Part shown: positions 7,952-16,635 of the stretch, one piece after another
How positions within the stretch are numbered: the stretch's first letter is position 1
How the letters are laid out: each line of letters begins with the position of its first letter
NCBI RefSeq assembly: GCF_008368715.1
Contig: NZ_SMRS01000002.1
Span: forward strand, 297,484-361,483
Origin: Nitrincola tapanii
Lineage (GTDB): Bacteria; Pseudomonadota; Gammaproteobacteria; Pseudomonadales; Balneatricaceae
DNA length: 64,000 bases
Direction: 5' to 3'
Position numbers and translations under genes: made by a program
The notes under the pieces: model-generated
What the model was told of the DNA's origin: nothing
What the model saw: the letters and a program-made list of their open reading frames with translations, nothing else
Database searches by the model: none

Positions 7952-9304
7952 ATGCTTAGTTTATGGAAACGTAAAACACCTGACGATTCTGCGCCCATCG
8001 CCGTCAGTTCCTCAACCTCAGTGCCAAAGTCCGTTTTATTTCCTGGGCTGAAAGAGTCGGATCTGATCCCACTCTATAACCATTTGACGACTGAAAAATT
8101 TGCACCGAATCAGGTGATTTTGCAGAAGGGGCAAGCAGCGGATCGTATCCTTTTTGTCAGTGAAGGCACCTTACAGACAGACCAGGGACAGACCCTAAAA
8201 GCCGGAGATTGGTGGACAGAAGCGGATCTTAAAGCCGGTCACACACGCCTGCAAACGCCACTGACCAGTGTGGAGGCCGTGACTCTTTTGAGCTTGCCGG
8301 TTAAGGCTTACGCCCAATTGCCGGAGTCTTTACAGCACTATCTACTGGATCGTATCCAGCAGCAAAACTTCCAACAACTAGAAGCCTTGCATGCTACCAC
8401 TGGTGATTTGTTGCGCGAACGTAATCGTTTGTTAGAGATGTTATTTCAAGCGCGTACTCAGCATCGTCAAGCTTTTGCACGGACTGAGCTGGCGCAGCAG
8501 GTGATTCGTAAATTCCCCCGCCTGCCGTTATCGACTTCAACGCTCTTAAGTAAGCTTTTGGATGAGCGCACAACACGTACAGAGATCGTTGAGCTGGTAC
8601 GGAATGATCCCGCTCTGACCAGTACCTTGCTGAAAACCATCAATTCGGCCAGCTACAGCCTGCAGCAAAAAATTTCCGATGTGAATCATGCGATCAGTCT
8701 AATGGGTTTTGAAAGTGTGTATCAGGTGATCATGGCGGATAGTATGCGCCAGACGATGCCGGATACAGATTTTTTCCGTGACACCTGTACACGCTCGATA
8801 GAGATTTCGCATCTGGTGTTTAGCCTGTCGCAAGAGGCCGGTTTAGGCAAGCCGTCTGAGATGGCGACACTGGGCTTGATGTATGAAATCGGTGCGATGG
8901 TGATTGAACTGTTGAAAATGCAGAACCCGCGTCTGGCCAGTGTTTTCTTGGGACTGGATAGCGCCAGTGTCGGTGCCGAGCTCTTGCGTTCCTGGAATCT
9001 CCCTGAGAGTCTCTGTGCTGCGATCGATTATCGTTTTTATCCTGAGTTTGCAGTGCCTGAAAAGGTTCCAGAAATGGCACGTGTCGCCGTGGCTTTGCTC
9101 TATTTGGCGGAGCGTTTTTGTGAGCGTTTGCATCAACAGACACCGACTCAGCAACCCTTGTTGTTAGACGATTATTTGGCTGTGCTGGGTTTACAAGGGG
9201 TGTCTGAAGAGGAGCTGTTGTATAAACGTGTGCTGCCACGCTTACGCGCTCGTAAACTGGCTTTGCCAAAAAGCTTGTTGGTTTTGCTGGGCGAGTCCGC
9301 TTAA
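7952..9304 (+). CDS. Cyclic-nucleotide-binding-like and HDOD domain protein
   Basis: The frame is open from 7856, but the ATG at 7952 behind AGGG is the likely start, giving 450 residues. Residues about 30-140 resemble a cNMP-binding beta-roll (F-A-P-N-Q-V-I-L-Q-K-G-Q-A-A-D-R-I-L-F-V). No clear phosphate-binding cassette is seen, so ligand binding is uncertain. A coiled segment follows, then an HDOD domain from about residue 190 (FPRLPLSTSTLLSKLL, a conserved N-D-P-A-L, and SASYSL). HDOD proteins are non-catalytic relatives of HD-domain hydrolases found in motility, stress and c-di-GMP pathways. The gene follows the GGDEF-EAL gene by 68 bases. The function is inferred from domains only. Confidence 0.82.
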   Translation: MLSLWKRKTPDDSAPIAVSSSTSVPKSVLFPGLKESDLIPLYNHLTTEKFAPNQVILQKGQAADRILFVSEGTLQTDQGQTLKAGDWWTEADLKAGHTRLQTPLTSVEAVTLLSLPVKAYAQLPESLQHYLLDRIQQQNFQQLEALHATTGDLLRERNRLLEMLFQARTQHRQAFARTELAQQVIRKFPRLPLSTSTLLSKLLDERTTRTEIVELVRNDPALTSTLLKTINSASYSLQQKISDVNHAISLMGFESVYQVIMADSMRQTMPDTDFFRDTCTRSIEISHLVFSLSQEAGLGKPSEMATLGLMYEIGAMVIELLKMQNPRLASVFLGLDSASVGAELLRSWNLPESLCAAIDYRFYPEFAVPEKVPEMARVAVALLYLAERFCERLHQQTPTQQPLLLDDYLAVLGLQGVSEEELLYKRVLPRLRARKLALPKSLLVLLGESA

Positions 9305-9306
9305 CC

Positions 9307-10038
9307 TTAACGCAGCGATGGTACGGGCATGAGTTGGGGGTAGTCGCTGAAAATGCCTTCTACCCCTAACTGCCAAAATTGTTCGGCCTGCTCAGGGTCG
9401 TTGCAGGTGTACAGATACAGCTCATAATCACAGGCTTTAATCTGGTGAATCTCCGTTTCACTTAAGCCCTGCCAGTCGCAGTGGAGGCTTAAGGCGCCGA
9501 GCTGGTGGGCTTGCTGCATCCAGTCTGGTGGCAGCTTGGCATATAGAGGCGCTAATAACCAATCGGGATGCAGGTGTCTAAGCGTGAAGAGAGGCTCCAT
9601 CTCAAAGCAGCTGAGGATAACACGGTGGCGCGGCAGGGGGGTGGATTCCAAGGCTTGGCTCACGGCTTCAGCCAGACGCTGTGCCGACCAGCCATAGGGT
9701 TTGAGTTCCAGATTGACGCCAATATCCAGGTGTGCAATTAAGCTCAATGCCTGTTCCAGCTTAGGCAGCACCTCGCCACGATAGTCCTCGGAGAACCAGC
9801 TGCCGACATCAAGTTTGCTAAGATCTGTATGCTGTAATTCGCGTAATTTTTTGGGCAGTCCAGCGCAGCGCTGTAGATCGGCATCATGGCTGAGGACGGG
9901 CGTGCGATCACCCAGCAGCGTGACATCCAGTTCGATCCACTCCACACCCAGCTCTGCCGCCAGATGAATGCCAGCCAATGTATTCTCAGGTGCCAGCGAG
10001 GCAATTCCTCGATGGCCTATGACCTTAGCCGCCAGCAT
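9307..10038 (-). CDS. ugpQ: Glycerophosphodiester phosphodiesterase
   Basis: This 243-residue cytoplasmic enzyme hydrolyses glycerophosphodiesters to glycerol-3-phosphate and an alcohol. The catalytic HRG motif is at residues 8-10, followed by APENTLAG. The metal-binding E-L-D-V (residues 37-40) and LSHDADLQRC, with the second catalytic His near residue 51, are present. The length and lack of a signal peptide match the UgpQ branch rather than periplasmic GlpQ. GAGGAG lies upstream of the ATG. The stop is two bases from the end of the convergent HDOD gene, leaving no room for separate terminators. It lies downstream of the GST gene on the same strand. Confidence 0.88.
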   Translation of the reverse strand: MLAAKVIGHRGIASLAPENTLAGIHLAAELGVEWIELDVTLLGDRTPVLSHDADLQRCAGLPKKLRELQHTDLSKLDVGSWFSEDYRGEVLPKLEQALSLIAHLDIGVNLELKPYGWSAQRLAEAVSQALESTPLPRHRVILSCFEMEPLFTLRHLHPDWLLAPLYAKLPPDWMQQAHQLGALSLHCDWQGLSETEIHQIKACDYELYLYTCNDPEQAEQFWQLGVEGIFSDYPQLMPVPSLR

Positions 10039-10094
10039 CCTTCTGCACTCCTCGCTAGGTTCAGTGTGCCCTTAGCAGGCTGCACACCATCTCA

Positions 10095-10709
10095 TTATGG
10101 AACCTGTAAGCCTCTTTGTACAAAATGCAGGTTTTGCATCCGCTCCATCCATTGTGCGACCTGGGGAAAGGCTTCGAGCTGGATCTCCTGCCAGGCATAA
10201 CGTGCGGCCCAAGGGTAGATGGCAAAATCCGCAATGCTGAGGTCATCCACAATAAAACGCCGTCCTGAGAGCTGCTTATCGAGTACGCTCCATAAGCGCT
10301 GGGCTTCTTGGTTATAACGTTGTATGGCATAGGGCACAGGTTCTGGAGCAAAACGGTTAAAGTGATGAGCCTGACCTAAAAAGGGACCAAATCCTCCCAT
10401 TTGCCACATCAGCCACTGCAGGGTCTCATAACGTTTGGCCCCCTTGCTGGCCAAAAATTCACCGGTTTTATCTGCCAGATAAATGAGAATAGCGCCACTT
10501 TCAAATAGGGTGATGGGTTCACCATCGGGGCCATCATGGTCAATGATGGCTGGGATTTTATTGTTGGGGCTGATCTGCAGGAAGTGGTGATTAAACTGCT
10601 CGTTGTTGAGAATGTTGATGGGGTGCACAGAGTAATGCAGGCGACAGGCTTCCAGCATTATGGAAACCTTATGGCCATTTGGTGTGCCCCAGGTATATAA
10701 ATCAATCAT
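10095..10709 (-). CDS. yfcG: Glutathione S-transferase family, YfcG-like disulfide-bond oxidoreductase
   Basis: This 204-residue protein matches the nu-class GST YfcG/YghU type along its length. An N-terminal thioredoxin-like domain opens with M-I-D-L-Y and TPNGHK. The signature F-L-x-I-S-P-N-N-K-I-P-A-I and the glutathione-contacting FESGAILIYLA (E and S) follow. The helical C-terminal domain starts with the LQWLMWQMGG segment. YfcG has glutathione-dependent disulfide reductase activity rather than classical transferase activity; the same is inferred here. A 56-base gap separates it from the downstream ugpQ gene, so cotranscription is possible. The ATG at 10709 matches the YfcG start. Confidence 0.9.
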   Translation of the reverse strand: MIDLYTWGTPNGHKVSIMLEACRLHYSVHPINILNNEQFNHHFLQISPNNKIPAIIDHDGPDGEPITLFESGAILIYLADKTGEFLASKGAKRYETLQWLMWQMGGFGPFLGQAHHFNRFAPEPVPYAIQRYNQEAQRLWSVLDKQLSGRRFIVDDLSIADFAIYPWAARYAWQEIQLEAFPQVAQWMERMQNLHFVQRGLQVP

Positions 10710-10811
10710 GTGCTGCTCCTGCAGAGATTATTTTTGGCTTCAATTTCAGCACTCTTCACTATAAGCTTTGAGGGTCATACAGAATAATCCAAGTCAAGCA
10801 GAGGAGAAAGC

Positions 10812-11444
10812 GTGTTCCAGAGTCTGATGCCCTATCTGCTCGCTTTTCTTCTCTGTCTCTCATTTGGGCTGGGCCTTTATCTATGGAAGCTACGTCAGGC
10901 ATTTCAGGCCTATCGTCATTGGGCTGAACAAGAAATTGCGCAGCTGAGTCCAACGGATACCCAGACCGGTGCCTTAAAAGCTGATCCTTTTTTGCATCAA
11001 CTTGAAGTGGAGTGCCGCCGGGCGGTGCGTGAGTTCATGCCCCTAACGTTGATGAAGGTGCATTTTGAGCTCCTCCATGAGGCCGGTGAGCTGAGTGTGT
11101 TTACGCAACAGAGCGCCGCCATCTTGCGTCAAAAGCTGGCGCGCCCCGGTGATCAGTTAGGGCAGGTGGAGGCCAATGGTTTAGCTATGTTGTTGCCCGC
11201 CACCAATGCACAAGCGGAGAGTTTTGCTCAGCATTGTCATACCCATCTTAAGGAAGTCTTTGCGAATGCTTCGGTCCAGATTACCTTGGTGGCGTGTACC
11301 TTTCAGCCCAGCGCCAATTTGAATGCGGTCTATGCTTCTGAGAAGTTAGAGGCGTTGCTGCAGGAAGCGCTGCAAAGTCGTGCTGGAGAAGTACACTTCC
11401 ACGCCGAAGAGATTGCCGATTTCAGTCTAACCTATACCCTCTGA
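10812..11444 (+). CDS. Membrane-anchored degenerate GGDEF-like protein coupled to tmcA
   Basis: This 210-residue protein starts at a GTG with GAGGAG five bases upstream. A transmembrane helix spans about residues 5-23. The rest follows the GGDEF fold by pattern: T-D-T-Q-T-G-A-L-K-A-D-P-F corresponds to the D-x-L-T-G-L-x-N-R start, PLTLMKVHFEL to the metal-binding strand, and PGDQLGQVEANGLAMLLP to the strand-hairpin carrying GGDEF. The signature is replaced by V-E-A-N-G and metal-binding Asp residues are lost, so it should not make c-di-GMP. Its TGA overlaps the tmcA ATG by one base (TGATG), which indicates translational coupling. The homology is a pattern-level inference; the role could be scaffolding or nucleotide sensing. 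Confidence 0.6.
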   Translation: MFQSLMPYLLAFLLCLSFGLGLYLWKLRQAFQAYRHWAEQEIAQLSPTDTQTGALKADPFLHQLEVECRRAVREFMPLTLMKVHFELLHEAGELSVFTQQSAAILRQKLARPGDQLGQVEANGLAMLLPATNAQAESFAQHCHTHLKEVFANASVQITLVACTFQPSANLNAVYASEKLEALLQEALQSRAGEVHFHAEEIADFSLTYTL

Positions 11445-13675
11445 TGTCCAGCTTGCCACCCACTTCACTTCGACACCCTCAACCGCCTGCGCGTGCGATG
11501 TTCCGGCAGTTCTATTGGCTCAGTTGTCCCTCTGAAAAGCGCGAAATATATCTTAAGAAGTTACTCAGAGCCTTGGCGCTGGCGGAAAGTGAGGCCCTGC
11601 TTGTCGGGTTAACGCCGCTTTTGCAGTTGCCGGCGCAAAACCCACGTCAACTGCAACGCTATCTGGGCACTGAGCAGCGTTTAATACTGTTTGATGCGCA
11701 CCAGAGCTTTCATCCCAACGCTTTTGCACAGATCACTGGAACCTTGGTCGGGGGTGGATGCTTTATCCTCCTGACTCCGCCACTTCTGGCCTGGCCTGAG
11801 AGTGCAGATCTGGAAACCCAGGCCGTTGCTCGCGGAAGCCAGCCGGCAAGATCGGGGCCGAGTGCATTTCTGAAGCATCTCAGCCAACAGTTGCTGGCGG
11901 CCACGCAGGTGGCTGAGATGATAGGTTTCACCTCTGTACCTGAGGATGCGCTGGAGCTGCGCTATTTGCCCGTGCCGGAAAATCCTTGGCTGTCGGGCGC
12001 GTCAGTGCCAGCTCCCTATTTGACCGAGGAGCAAGCGCAACTGGTGAGCCGTCTGACGCAGTTGTGGCGAAGCGAACGTTCGGTTGCGGTGATTTCGGCG
12101 GATCGTGGCCGGGGTAAAAGCAGCTCTTTAGGTTTAGCCTTAAGAACGCAGCAGGCAGAGAACTGGCAAGTTCAGGTGACGGCTCCTGAGGCGGCTGCCG
12201 TGGGGGCCCTGTTCGCCATGCTGGCGGATGCCCAGACGCAGGTGCAGTACCTGACGCCGGGGCAGCTCTTGCAAGCGCACCAGTCTGCGGATCTGTTGAT
12301 TATTGATGAAGCTGCCGCCTTGCCGGTGAGCTTTCTCAGTACCTGCCTACAGCGCTACCCACGCGTGGTGTTTGCCACCACTCTGAAAGGTTATGAGGGC
12401 AATGGGCGGGGGTTTGCGCTGCGTTTTCGTCAGGAATTACAAAAAGTGGCCCCCCAGTTTCAGGAGTGGACATTGCAGCAGCCGATACGCTGGCCAGCAG
12501 GAGATCCGTTTGAAGCGCTGTATCATCAGCTTTTATTGCTCGATGCCCAACCGGCTGACGTGCTGCAAGCCGCCCCAATTGAGTGGCAAGATCTAAGTTA
12601 TCTTGCCTTGGCACCTGAGGATTTATGCCAGGATAGCGCGACCTTGCGCGAAATTTTTGGCCTGTTGATCGCCGCCCACTATCGCACCACCCCGAATGAT
12701 CTGCGCCTACTTTTAGATAGTCCGGGTATGCAGATTCGGGTGCTGAGAAATCCTCAGCAGCAGATTCTGGCAACTCTCTGGTTGGCGCCAGAGGGGGGGA
12801 TAGAACCTGAGCTGGCACAAGCAATTTGGCAGGGCCGTAGACGCCCAAAAGGGGATCTGATCAGCCAGATACTCATCGCTCAAGAGGGCTGGCAAGAGGC
12901 TGCCTCCTGGCGAGGTTGGCGAGTCATGCGTATTGCTGTGCATCCAGAGGCTCAACGCCAGGGTTTAGGCTTTAGGTTGTTGCAGGCGATGGAGCAGGAG
13001 GCGAAGGCTTTAAGCTTAGATTATGTGGCGACCAGCTTTGCCGCCGAGGTCGGGGTTGTCGCGTTTTGGCAGGCGGCAGCTTACGCTCCGCTGCGCTTGG
13101 GTGAACAGCAGGATGCGGTCACGGGCAGTTGGCCCCTGTTGATGTTCAAACCTTTGCAGCTACACCTCAACACTTGGCTGCCGCAGGCTCAGGAGCGCTT
13201 AACGCAATATCTGCGCCTGCGCTTGGCTAAGGGAGAAGTATTGCCGTCTTATTTAATTCGTGCTGCCTTGGCGGCACGTTATGCGCCAACCCCTCTGAGT
13301 CAGCAAACACTGGAACGATTGGCAGGTTTTGCCTGGGCCGAACGCGGGCTGGAAAGCAGTCTGTTGGAGTTACAGGACTGGTTGATTGCACTTCTTGGAC
13401 AAGAAGGCAGAGTTCACTCATCCTGTTTATCCGTTCATCCATTAGCCGAACCACTCACCGATTCCGCCGTGCCGACTAGTTCACTGAAGTGCTTTTCCGA
13501 TCAGGATTGGGAGCTGATGTTGAACCGTCTGCTGCGCTTACAGACAGCTGCTCAAGTGCACCTCAGCCAAGGCTTGGGTCCAAAACAGCAAGTCGAACGC
13601 TTACGCCACTGTGTGGCGGAAACTTTGTCGAATCTAATCCGTCACGCTGAGTCGGCCACAAAAACTTGTGTTTAG
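11444..13675 (+). CDS. tmcA: tRNA(Met) cytidine acetyltransferase TmcA
   Basis: This 743-residue enzyme makes N4-acetylcytidine at the wobble position of elongator tRNA-Met, using acetyl-CoA and ATP. The N-terminal DUF1726-like domain is followed by a RecD-type helicase module with Walker A SADRGRGKSS near residue 224. Walker B LLIIDEAAALP lies near residue 287, and the conserved TTLKGYEGNGRGF follows. A GNAT domain with MRIAVHPEAQRQGLGFRLL lies near residue 495, and the C-terminus is tRNA-binding. E. coli TmcA has 671 residues; the extra length is mainly N-terminal and C-terminal. The start overlaps the stop of the upstream gene. Confidence 0.94.
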   Translation: MSSLPPTSLRHPQPPARAMFRQFYWLSCPSEKREIYLKKLLRALALAESEALLVGLTPLLQLPAQNPRQLQRYLGTEQRLILFDAHQSFHPNAFAQITGTLVGGGCFILLTPPLLAWPESADLETQAVARGSQPARSGPSAFLKHLSQQLLAATQVAEMIGFTSVPEDALELRYLPVPENPWLSGASVPAPYLTEEQAQLVSRLTQLWRSERSVAVISADRGRGKSSSLGLALRTQQAENWQVQVTAPEAAAVGALFAMLADAQTQVQYLTPGQLLQAHQSADLLIIDEAAALPVSFLSTCLQRYPRVVFATTLKGYEGNGRGFALRFRQELQKVAPQFQEWTLQQPIRWPAGDPFEALYHQLLLLDAQPADVLQAAPIEWQDLSYLALAPEDLCQDSATLREIFGLLIAAHYRTTPNDLRLLLDSPGMQIRVLRNPQQQILATLWLAPEGGIEPELAQAIWQGRRRPKGDLISQILIAQEGWQEAASWRGWRVMRIAVHPEAQRQGLGFRLLQAMEQEAKALSLDYVATSFAAEVGVVAFWQAAAYAPLRLGEQQDAVTGSWPLLMFKPLQLHLNTWLPQAQERLTQYLRLRLAKGEVLPSYLIRAALAARYAPTPLSQQTLERLAGFAWAERGLESSLLELQDWLIALLGQEGRVHSSCLSVHPLAEPLTDSAVPTSSLKCFSDQDWELMLNRLLRLQTAAQVHLSQGLGPKQQVERLRHCVAETLSNLIRHAESATKTCV

Positions 13676-13705
13676 CAGAGAGCAAATCACGGCACTTAGT
13701 TCAGG

Positions 13706-13755
13706 TCAGCTTAAGATCTGACGCCTATACTCTGATGAGAGTTTGGGTCAGACCC
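13706..13755. promoter_or_regulatory. Cluster of palindromes between tmcA and the cigR-like gene
   Basis: GTCAG (13706-13710) is mirrored by CTGAC (13718-13722). ACTCT (13729-13733) pairs with AGAGT (13738-13742). GGGTC (13745-13749) pairs with GACCC (13751-13755) around a single A. A TATACT at 13726-13731 could be a -10 element, but no well-spaced -35 was found. The cluster may hold the end of tmcA transcription and operators for the next operon; this is tentative. Confidence 0.3.
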
Positions 13756-13840
13756 GAAAAGTCGCCAAACAGATAGGATTGATGAACGCGCAGCGTGATT
13801 AAGAGCAAAGCGTGATCAGAAATAACGAGGAGTTATGTCG

Positions 13841-14416
13841 ATGAAATACACACTTCTTTTTTTGGCGCTGAGTCTGGCGGCCTTGCAAGCTGAGGCGCAG
13901 CGTCCTGAGTGGGCAGGTCCTCCGGGGGCTCAACAAGAGCGTGGCAAAGAGGTTGGCTCGCGTCGTTCGGATTCGCGGGAGTCGGTTCGAGAGCGTCGAA
14001 CTGAGCAGGAGCGGGATTACGAAAGCAATGGCCTGCTGGCGCCGTTAAATGAATCGGAGCGTAACCGCCTGATTCGTATTGTCCTAGAAGAATACTTTGG
14101 TTTGCCCAGCCAGGATGTAGATCCGGTACGTGGAGGGATGAAAGCCCTGCCGCCTGGATTACAGAAAAAATTAGCACGTGGGGGCAGTTTGCCACCGGGC
14201 TGGCAAATGAAATTAGCACGTGGCGAGGTGTTAGATCCTTCTTTGTATGCCTACTCTGATCGTTTGCCACCCGATGTCTTACGCCGCCTCGGTGGACGTC
14301 AGGAAGGTGCTGAATTGATCGTTTTGGGTGATCGTATTCTGCGTGTGATGGAAGGGCGCGGGACCATTTTGGATGTGGTGCAAATTGTCACCAGTAGTCT
14401 GGAGCTTTCGCGTTAA
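13841..14416 (+). CDS. CigR/RcnB-like periplasmic protein
   Basis: The second ATG (13841) is preferred over 13835 because the ribosome-binding AGGAG ends eight bases before it. The product is 191 residues with a signal peptide cleaved after A-E-A. An Arg/Glu-rich, probably disordered stretch follows. Then comes the near-duplicated motif LPPGLQKKLARG and LPPGWQMKLARGE, the hallmark of the CigR/RcnB-like family, and a V-L-G-D-R-I-L-R-V C-terminal segment that matches it. CigR of Salmonella is described as an anti-virulence regulator, and RcnB affects periplasmic nickel/cobalt homeostasis; the role here is unknown. The stop overlaps the next start (TAATG). Confidence 0.75.
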   Translation: MKYTLLFLALSLAALQAEAQRPEWAGPPGAQQERGKEVGSRRSDSRESVRERRTEQERDYESNGLLAPLNESERNRLIRIVLEEYFGLPSQDVDPVRGGMKALPPGLQKKLARGGSLPPGWQMKLARGEVLDPSLYAYSDRLPPDVLRRLGGRQEGAELIVLGDRILRVMEGRGTILDVVQIVTSSLELSR

Positions 14417-15408
14417 TGCTAAAAACATCAGGAAGATGGCTGGTTGGGATGCTGGTGCTGGCGGCTTTGCAAGGCTGTGTCAGTCTTGGGCAAAGGCCTG
14501 CGTCTGATGAAGTCTATCAGCGCGGTTGGCTGTTGCAGGAAGAGGGTAGTTGGTTGTGGCGGGCTTGTCAGTCATCTGCCTGGGAGGCGATCGTTTTAAG
14601 CCGCAATATGCAGCGCGTATACCAGCGTTTGGCCGCCGATCAACGTCCTCTTTATGCTGAGTGGCGTCAGCGTGGCGAAGCACGCCCAGAATGGCGCTTG
14701 CTGGTGGACGATCCCAAAGGCTGTCAACAACATCTTCCGGGCAATCTGCTGGTTGCGGGTGGCACTCAACCTGAGTTTTGGCAGCTGGAATTAAAAGAGC
14801 AGCAGCTTCTGCTCAACTTCCCTGAAAAACTGCAAACCCTGCGGTTTAATGCCATCGACTTCAGCCGTGAAGGCAGTGATTGGTTATGGGAAGCGGAGAT
14901 TAAACGTCAGCAGAGAGTGCGTCATCGCGCCAGTTTGCGCGTTAAAAATGCACCCTGTGTGGACATGCAGGGCCAGTGGTATGGATTGCAGGCTCAGTTA
15001 CAGCTGGATCGGCGTGAATATAATGGCTGTGCACGCCGTGGTGATCTGCAGCGTTTGTCGCTGTCCAGTCGTTACCGTCTACCGCAAAAGATCCAAACAC
15101 GAGCGATTGAGGTGAGCCTCAGTCCAGAGGGTGAGTTGCGTTGGCAAGAGGATTATCTGAATGACCAGCCGATCGAAATACATCTGGGGCGCTGGCAATT
15201 GCTGGAAAACGGCCGTTTGCTGTTAACGCTGGAGCAGTTGGAAAAAGGTATGGAAACACGGCAAGAAGCCTTAGTTATGCGTCCTAGTGGTGCAGGCGGT
15301 TGGCGTTTAGTCGGTTTTCATCCCCTTTATGGTGAGGGGGGGTTAGAGCTGGTGCCGACAGGGGATCCTTTGCCTTGGCGCGCCGGATCACGTTTTCCTG
15401 TGCCTTGA
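14416..15408 (+). CDS. Outer-membrane lipoprotein of unknown function, COG3650-like segment
   Basis: This 330-residue protein has a lipoprotein signal: a hydrophobic core ending in L-Q-G-C with the lipidated Cys near residue 21. The next residues (V-S-L) contain no Asp at +2, so outer-membrane sorting is expected. A region around residues 180-210 (APCVDMQG, then a strand with YNGCARRG) resembles the paired-cysteine pattern of COG3650-type periplasmic domains. No enzyme motif was recognised. The ATG overlaps the stop of the CigR-like gene by one base, so the two periplasmic proteins are probably made together and may act together. Confidence 0.65.
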   Translation: MLKTSGRWLVGMLVLAALQGCVSLGQRPASDEVYQRGWLLQEEGSWLWRACQSSAWEAIVLSRNMQRVYQRLAADQRPLYAEWRQRGEARPEWRLLVDDPKGCQQHLPGNLLVAGGTQPEFWQLELKEQQLLLNFPEKLQTLRFNAIDFSREGSDWLWEAEIKRQQRVRHRASLRVKNAPCVDMQGQWYGLQAQLQLDRREYNGCARRGDLQRLSLSSRYRLPQKIQTRAIEVSLSPEGELRWQEDYLNDQPIEIHLGRWQLLENGRLLLTLEQLEKGMETRQEALVMRPSGAGGWRLVGFHPLYGEGGLELVPTGDPLPWRAGSRFPVP

Positions 15409-15498
15409 GCGTTTTCTGGTCAGGTTGGAGACTAGGTGCGAGTCGAAAACCTCAAGCACCTAGTGTGTGAAGGAGGATGTTCTAAAGGAACTAAAGGA

Positions 15499-15813
15499 TT
15501 AAGAGTAATCCTGATCAGGATTGGCGATTTTCACCTGCATAGGTTCGACTGGATTGACTGCAATGCCGATCATTTCATTATACGGGCTTTGGTGATGCAG
15601 TTCGGTGCGCGTGATGCCGAGGCCTTTGAAAGGTTTTTTGGCATCGAGTTGGCTGCGAAAGCTCAAAGGACTGCCTTGGGGATCACACACGATTAATTCA
15701 CCGCGCGTTTTCTCTTCAATCGAAACAAGGTAAATCTCACATTCAAAGGAGCGCAAAATCAACCGCTCAATAGCCAGTTGTCCTTTTTGTACTTCATGTA
15801 AAGAAACCTTCAT
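15499..15813 (-). CDS. DUF6482 family protein
   Basis: This 104-residue protein has no signal peptide or membrane segment. The pattern of an N-terminal beta-rich half (IERLILRSFECEIYLVSIEE), a conserved G-x-L-x-V-C-D-x-x-G-x-P-L turn, and a C-terminal H-Q-S-x-Y-N-E-M-I-G motif matches DUF6482, a small family of unknown function in gammaproteobacteria. It stands alone on the minus strand between the lipoprotein and the J-domain gene. No partner or regulation can be read from the context, and no catalytic residues are evident. Confidence 0.65.
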   Translation of the reverse strand: MKVSLHEVQKGQLAIERLILRSFECEIYLVSIEEKTRGELIVCDPQGSPLSFRSQLDAKKPFKGLGITRTELHHQSPYNEMIGIAVNPVEPMQVKIANPDQDYS

Positions 15814-15872
15814 ACCGCTTTATCTCCCACAATCTGAAACCTGTATGTTCTGAATCAGATTACGTGTGGTGA

Positions 15873-16622
15873 CTAAGGATAGTTCTTACTCAGTAGGATT
15901 TTTTTGGCTTCATTGATGCGTGCCGCTAACCAATCACTGCCGCCACGATCAGGATGCATTTTTTGCATTAAACGTCGGTGCGCTTGGATAATCTCTTCGC
16001 GGCTAGCGCCCGGTTCCAGACCCAGAATGGCATAGGCTTCGCTACGGCTGAGGTTCTGCGATGCGTTGGATGGTGATTCATCTTCGCAGTGGATCGGATC
16101 ATCCACACGCCAAGATTCCCCAAAACGCTTATCTAGGTAGGTCTCCAGGAGGCGGGCTGAATCACTGTCCTGCTGCCGACAGATTTGTAGCAGTTGAATA
16201 AACTCTTGTTCGGAAAGTTCTGCGAGACTGCGTCCTTGCAGATTGCCCTGCAGAACACGTCCATGCATGACACCGGAAGCATGATCGAGCGTCATCTCTA
16301 GAAAGGCAGTAGTGACGCGTGATTGCGCACCGCTCTGGCTTTGCGGCTGTCGCGCCGGACGGTTGCGTTGCCAGATATGCAGAAAGGGTAAAAGACGCAA
16401 AAGCCAGGGGATGAGTTTTTGAATAAAGGGCAAACCTAAAGCGAGCAGCGCGCCCAGCCAATGAAAACGGCCACTGATACTTAGATAGACCAAGCCCAGA
16501 ATAGCGAGAACAAGAACAACTTTGACGAGTGCCAAGCGTTTTTGCCCGGGCGGCTGTTGCCGAAACCAGAGCATGCCCAGTAGAGCAATTAGTCCCAGAA
16601 TCAGTAGGGCAAAAGGATGCAT
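15873..16622 (-). CDS. Membrane-anchored J-domain (DnaJ-like) co-chaperone
   Basis: The frame is open further upstream, but the ATG at 16622 behind GAGGCG gives a clean membrane N-terminus and 249 residues. Three hydrophobic segments lie in the first 90 residues or so. A soluble region follows and the protein ends with a J domain (about residues 190-249). That domain contains helix II and the essential HPD tripeptide in Q-K-M-H-P-D-R-G-G-S. A C-terminal J domain behind membrane helices recalls Tim14/DjlC-type proteins, which recruit DnaK (Hsp70) to a membrane site. It is 13 bases downstream of a VWA gene, so the two are probably one operon. Confidence 0.82.
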   Translation of the reverse strand: MHPFALLILGLIALLGMLWFRQQPPGQKRLALVKVVLVLAILGLVYLSISGRFHWLGALLALGLPFIQKLIPWLLRLLPFLHIWQRNRPARQPQSQSGAQSRVTTAFLEMTLDHASGVMHGRVLQGNLQGRSLAELSEQEFIQLLQICRQQDSDSARLLETYLDKRFGESWRVDDPIHCEDESPSNASQNLSRSEAYAILGLEPGASREEIIQAHRRLMQKMHPDRGGSDWLAARINEAKKILLSKNYP

Positions 16623-16635
16623 AAATGTATCGCCT

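Noticed and set aside
9820..10200. Plus-strand 104-codon frame across the ugpQ-GST junction
   Set aside because: It overlaps two well-supported minus-strand genes and has no family features.
13691..13722. Possible sigma-E promoter (GGCACTT...TCTGA) before the CigR-like gene
   Set aside because: The spacing is 19 instead of about 16 bases and the -35 differs from GGAACTT.
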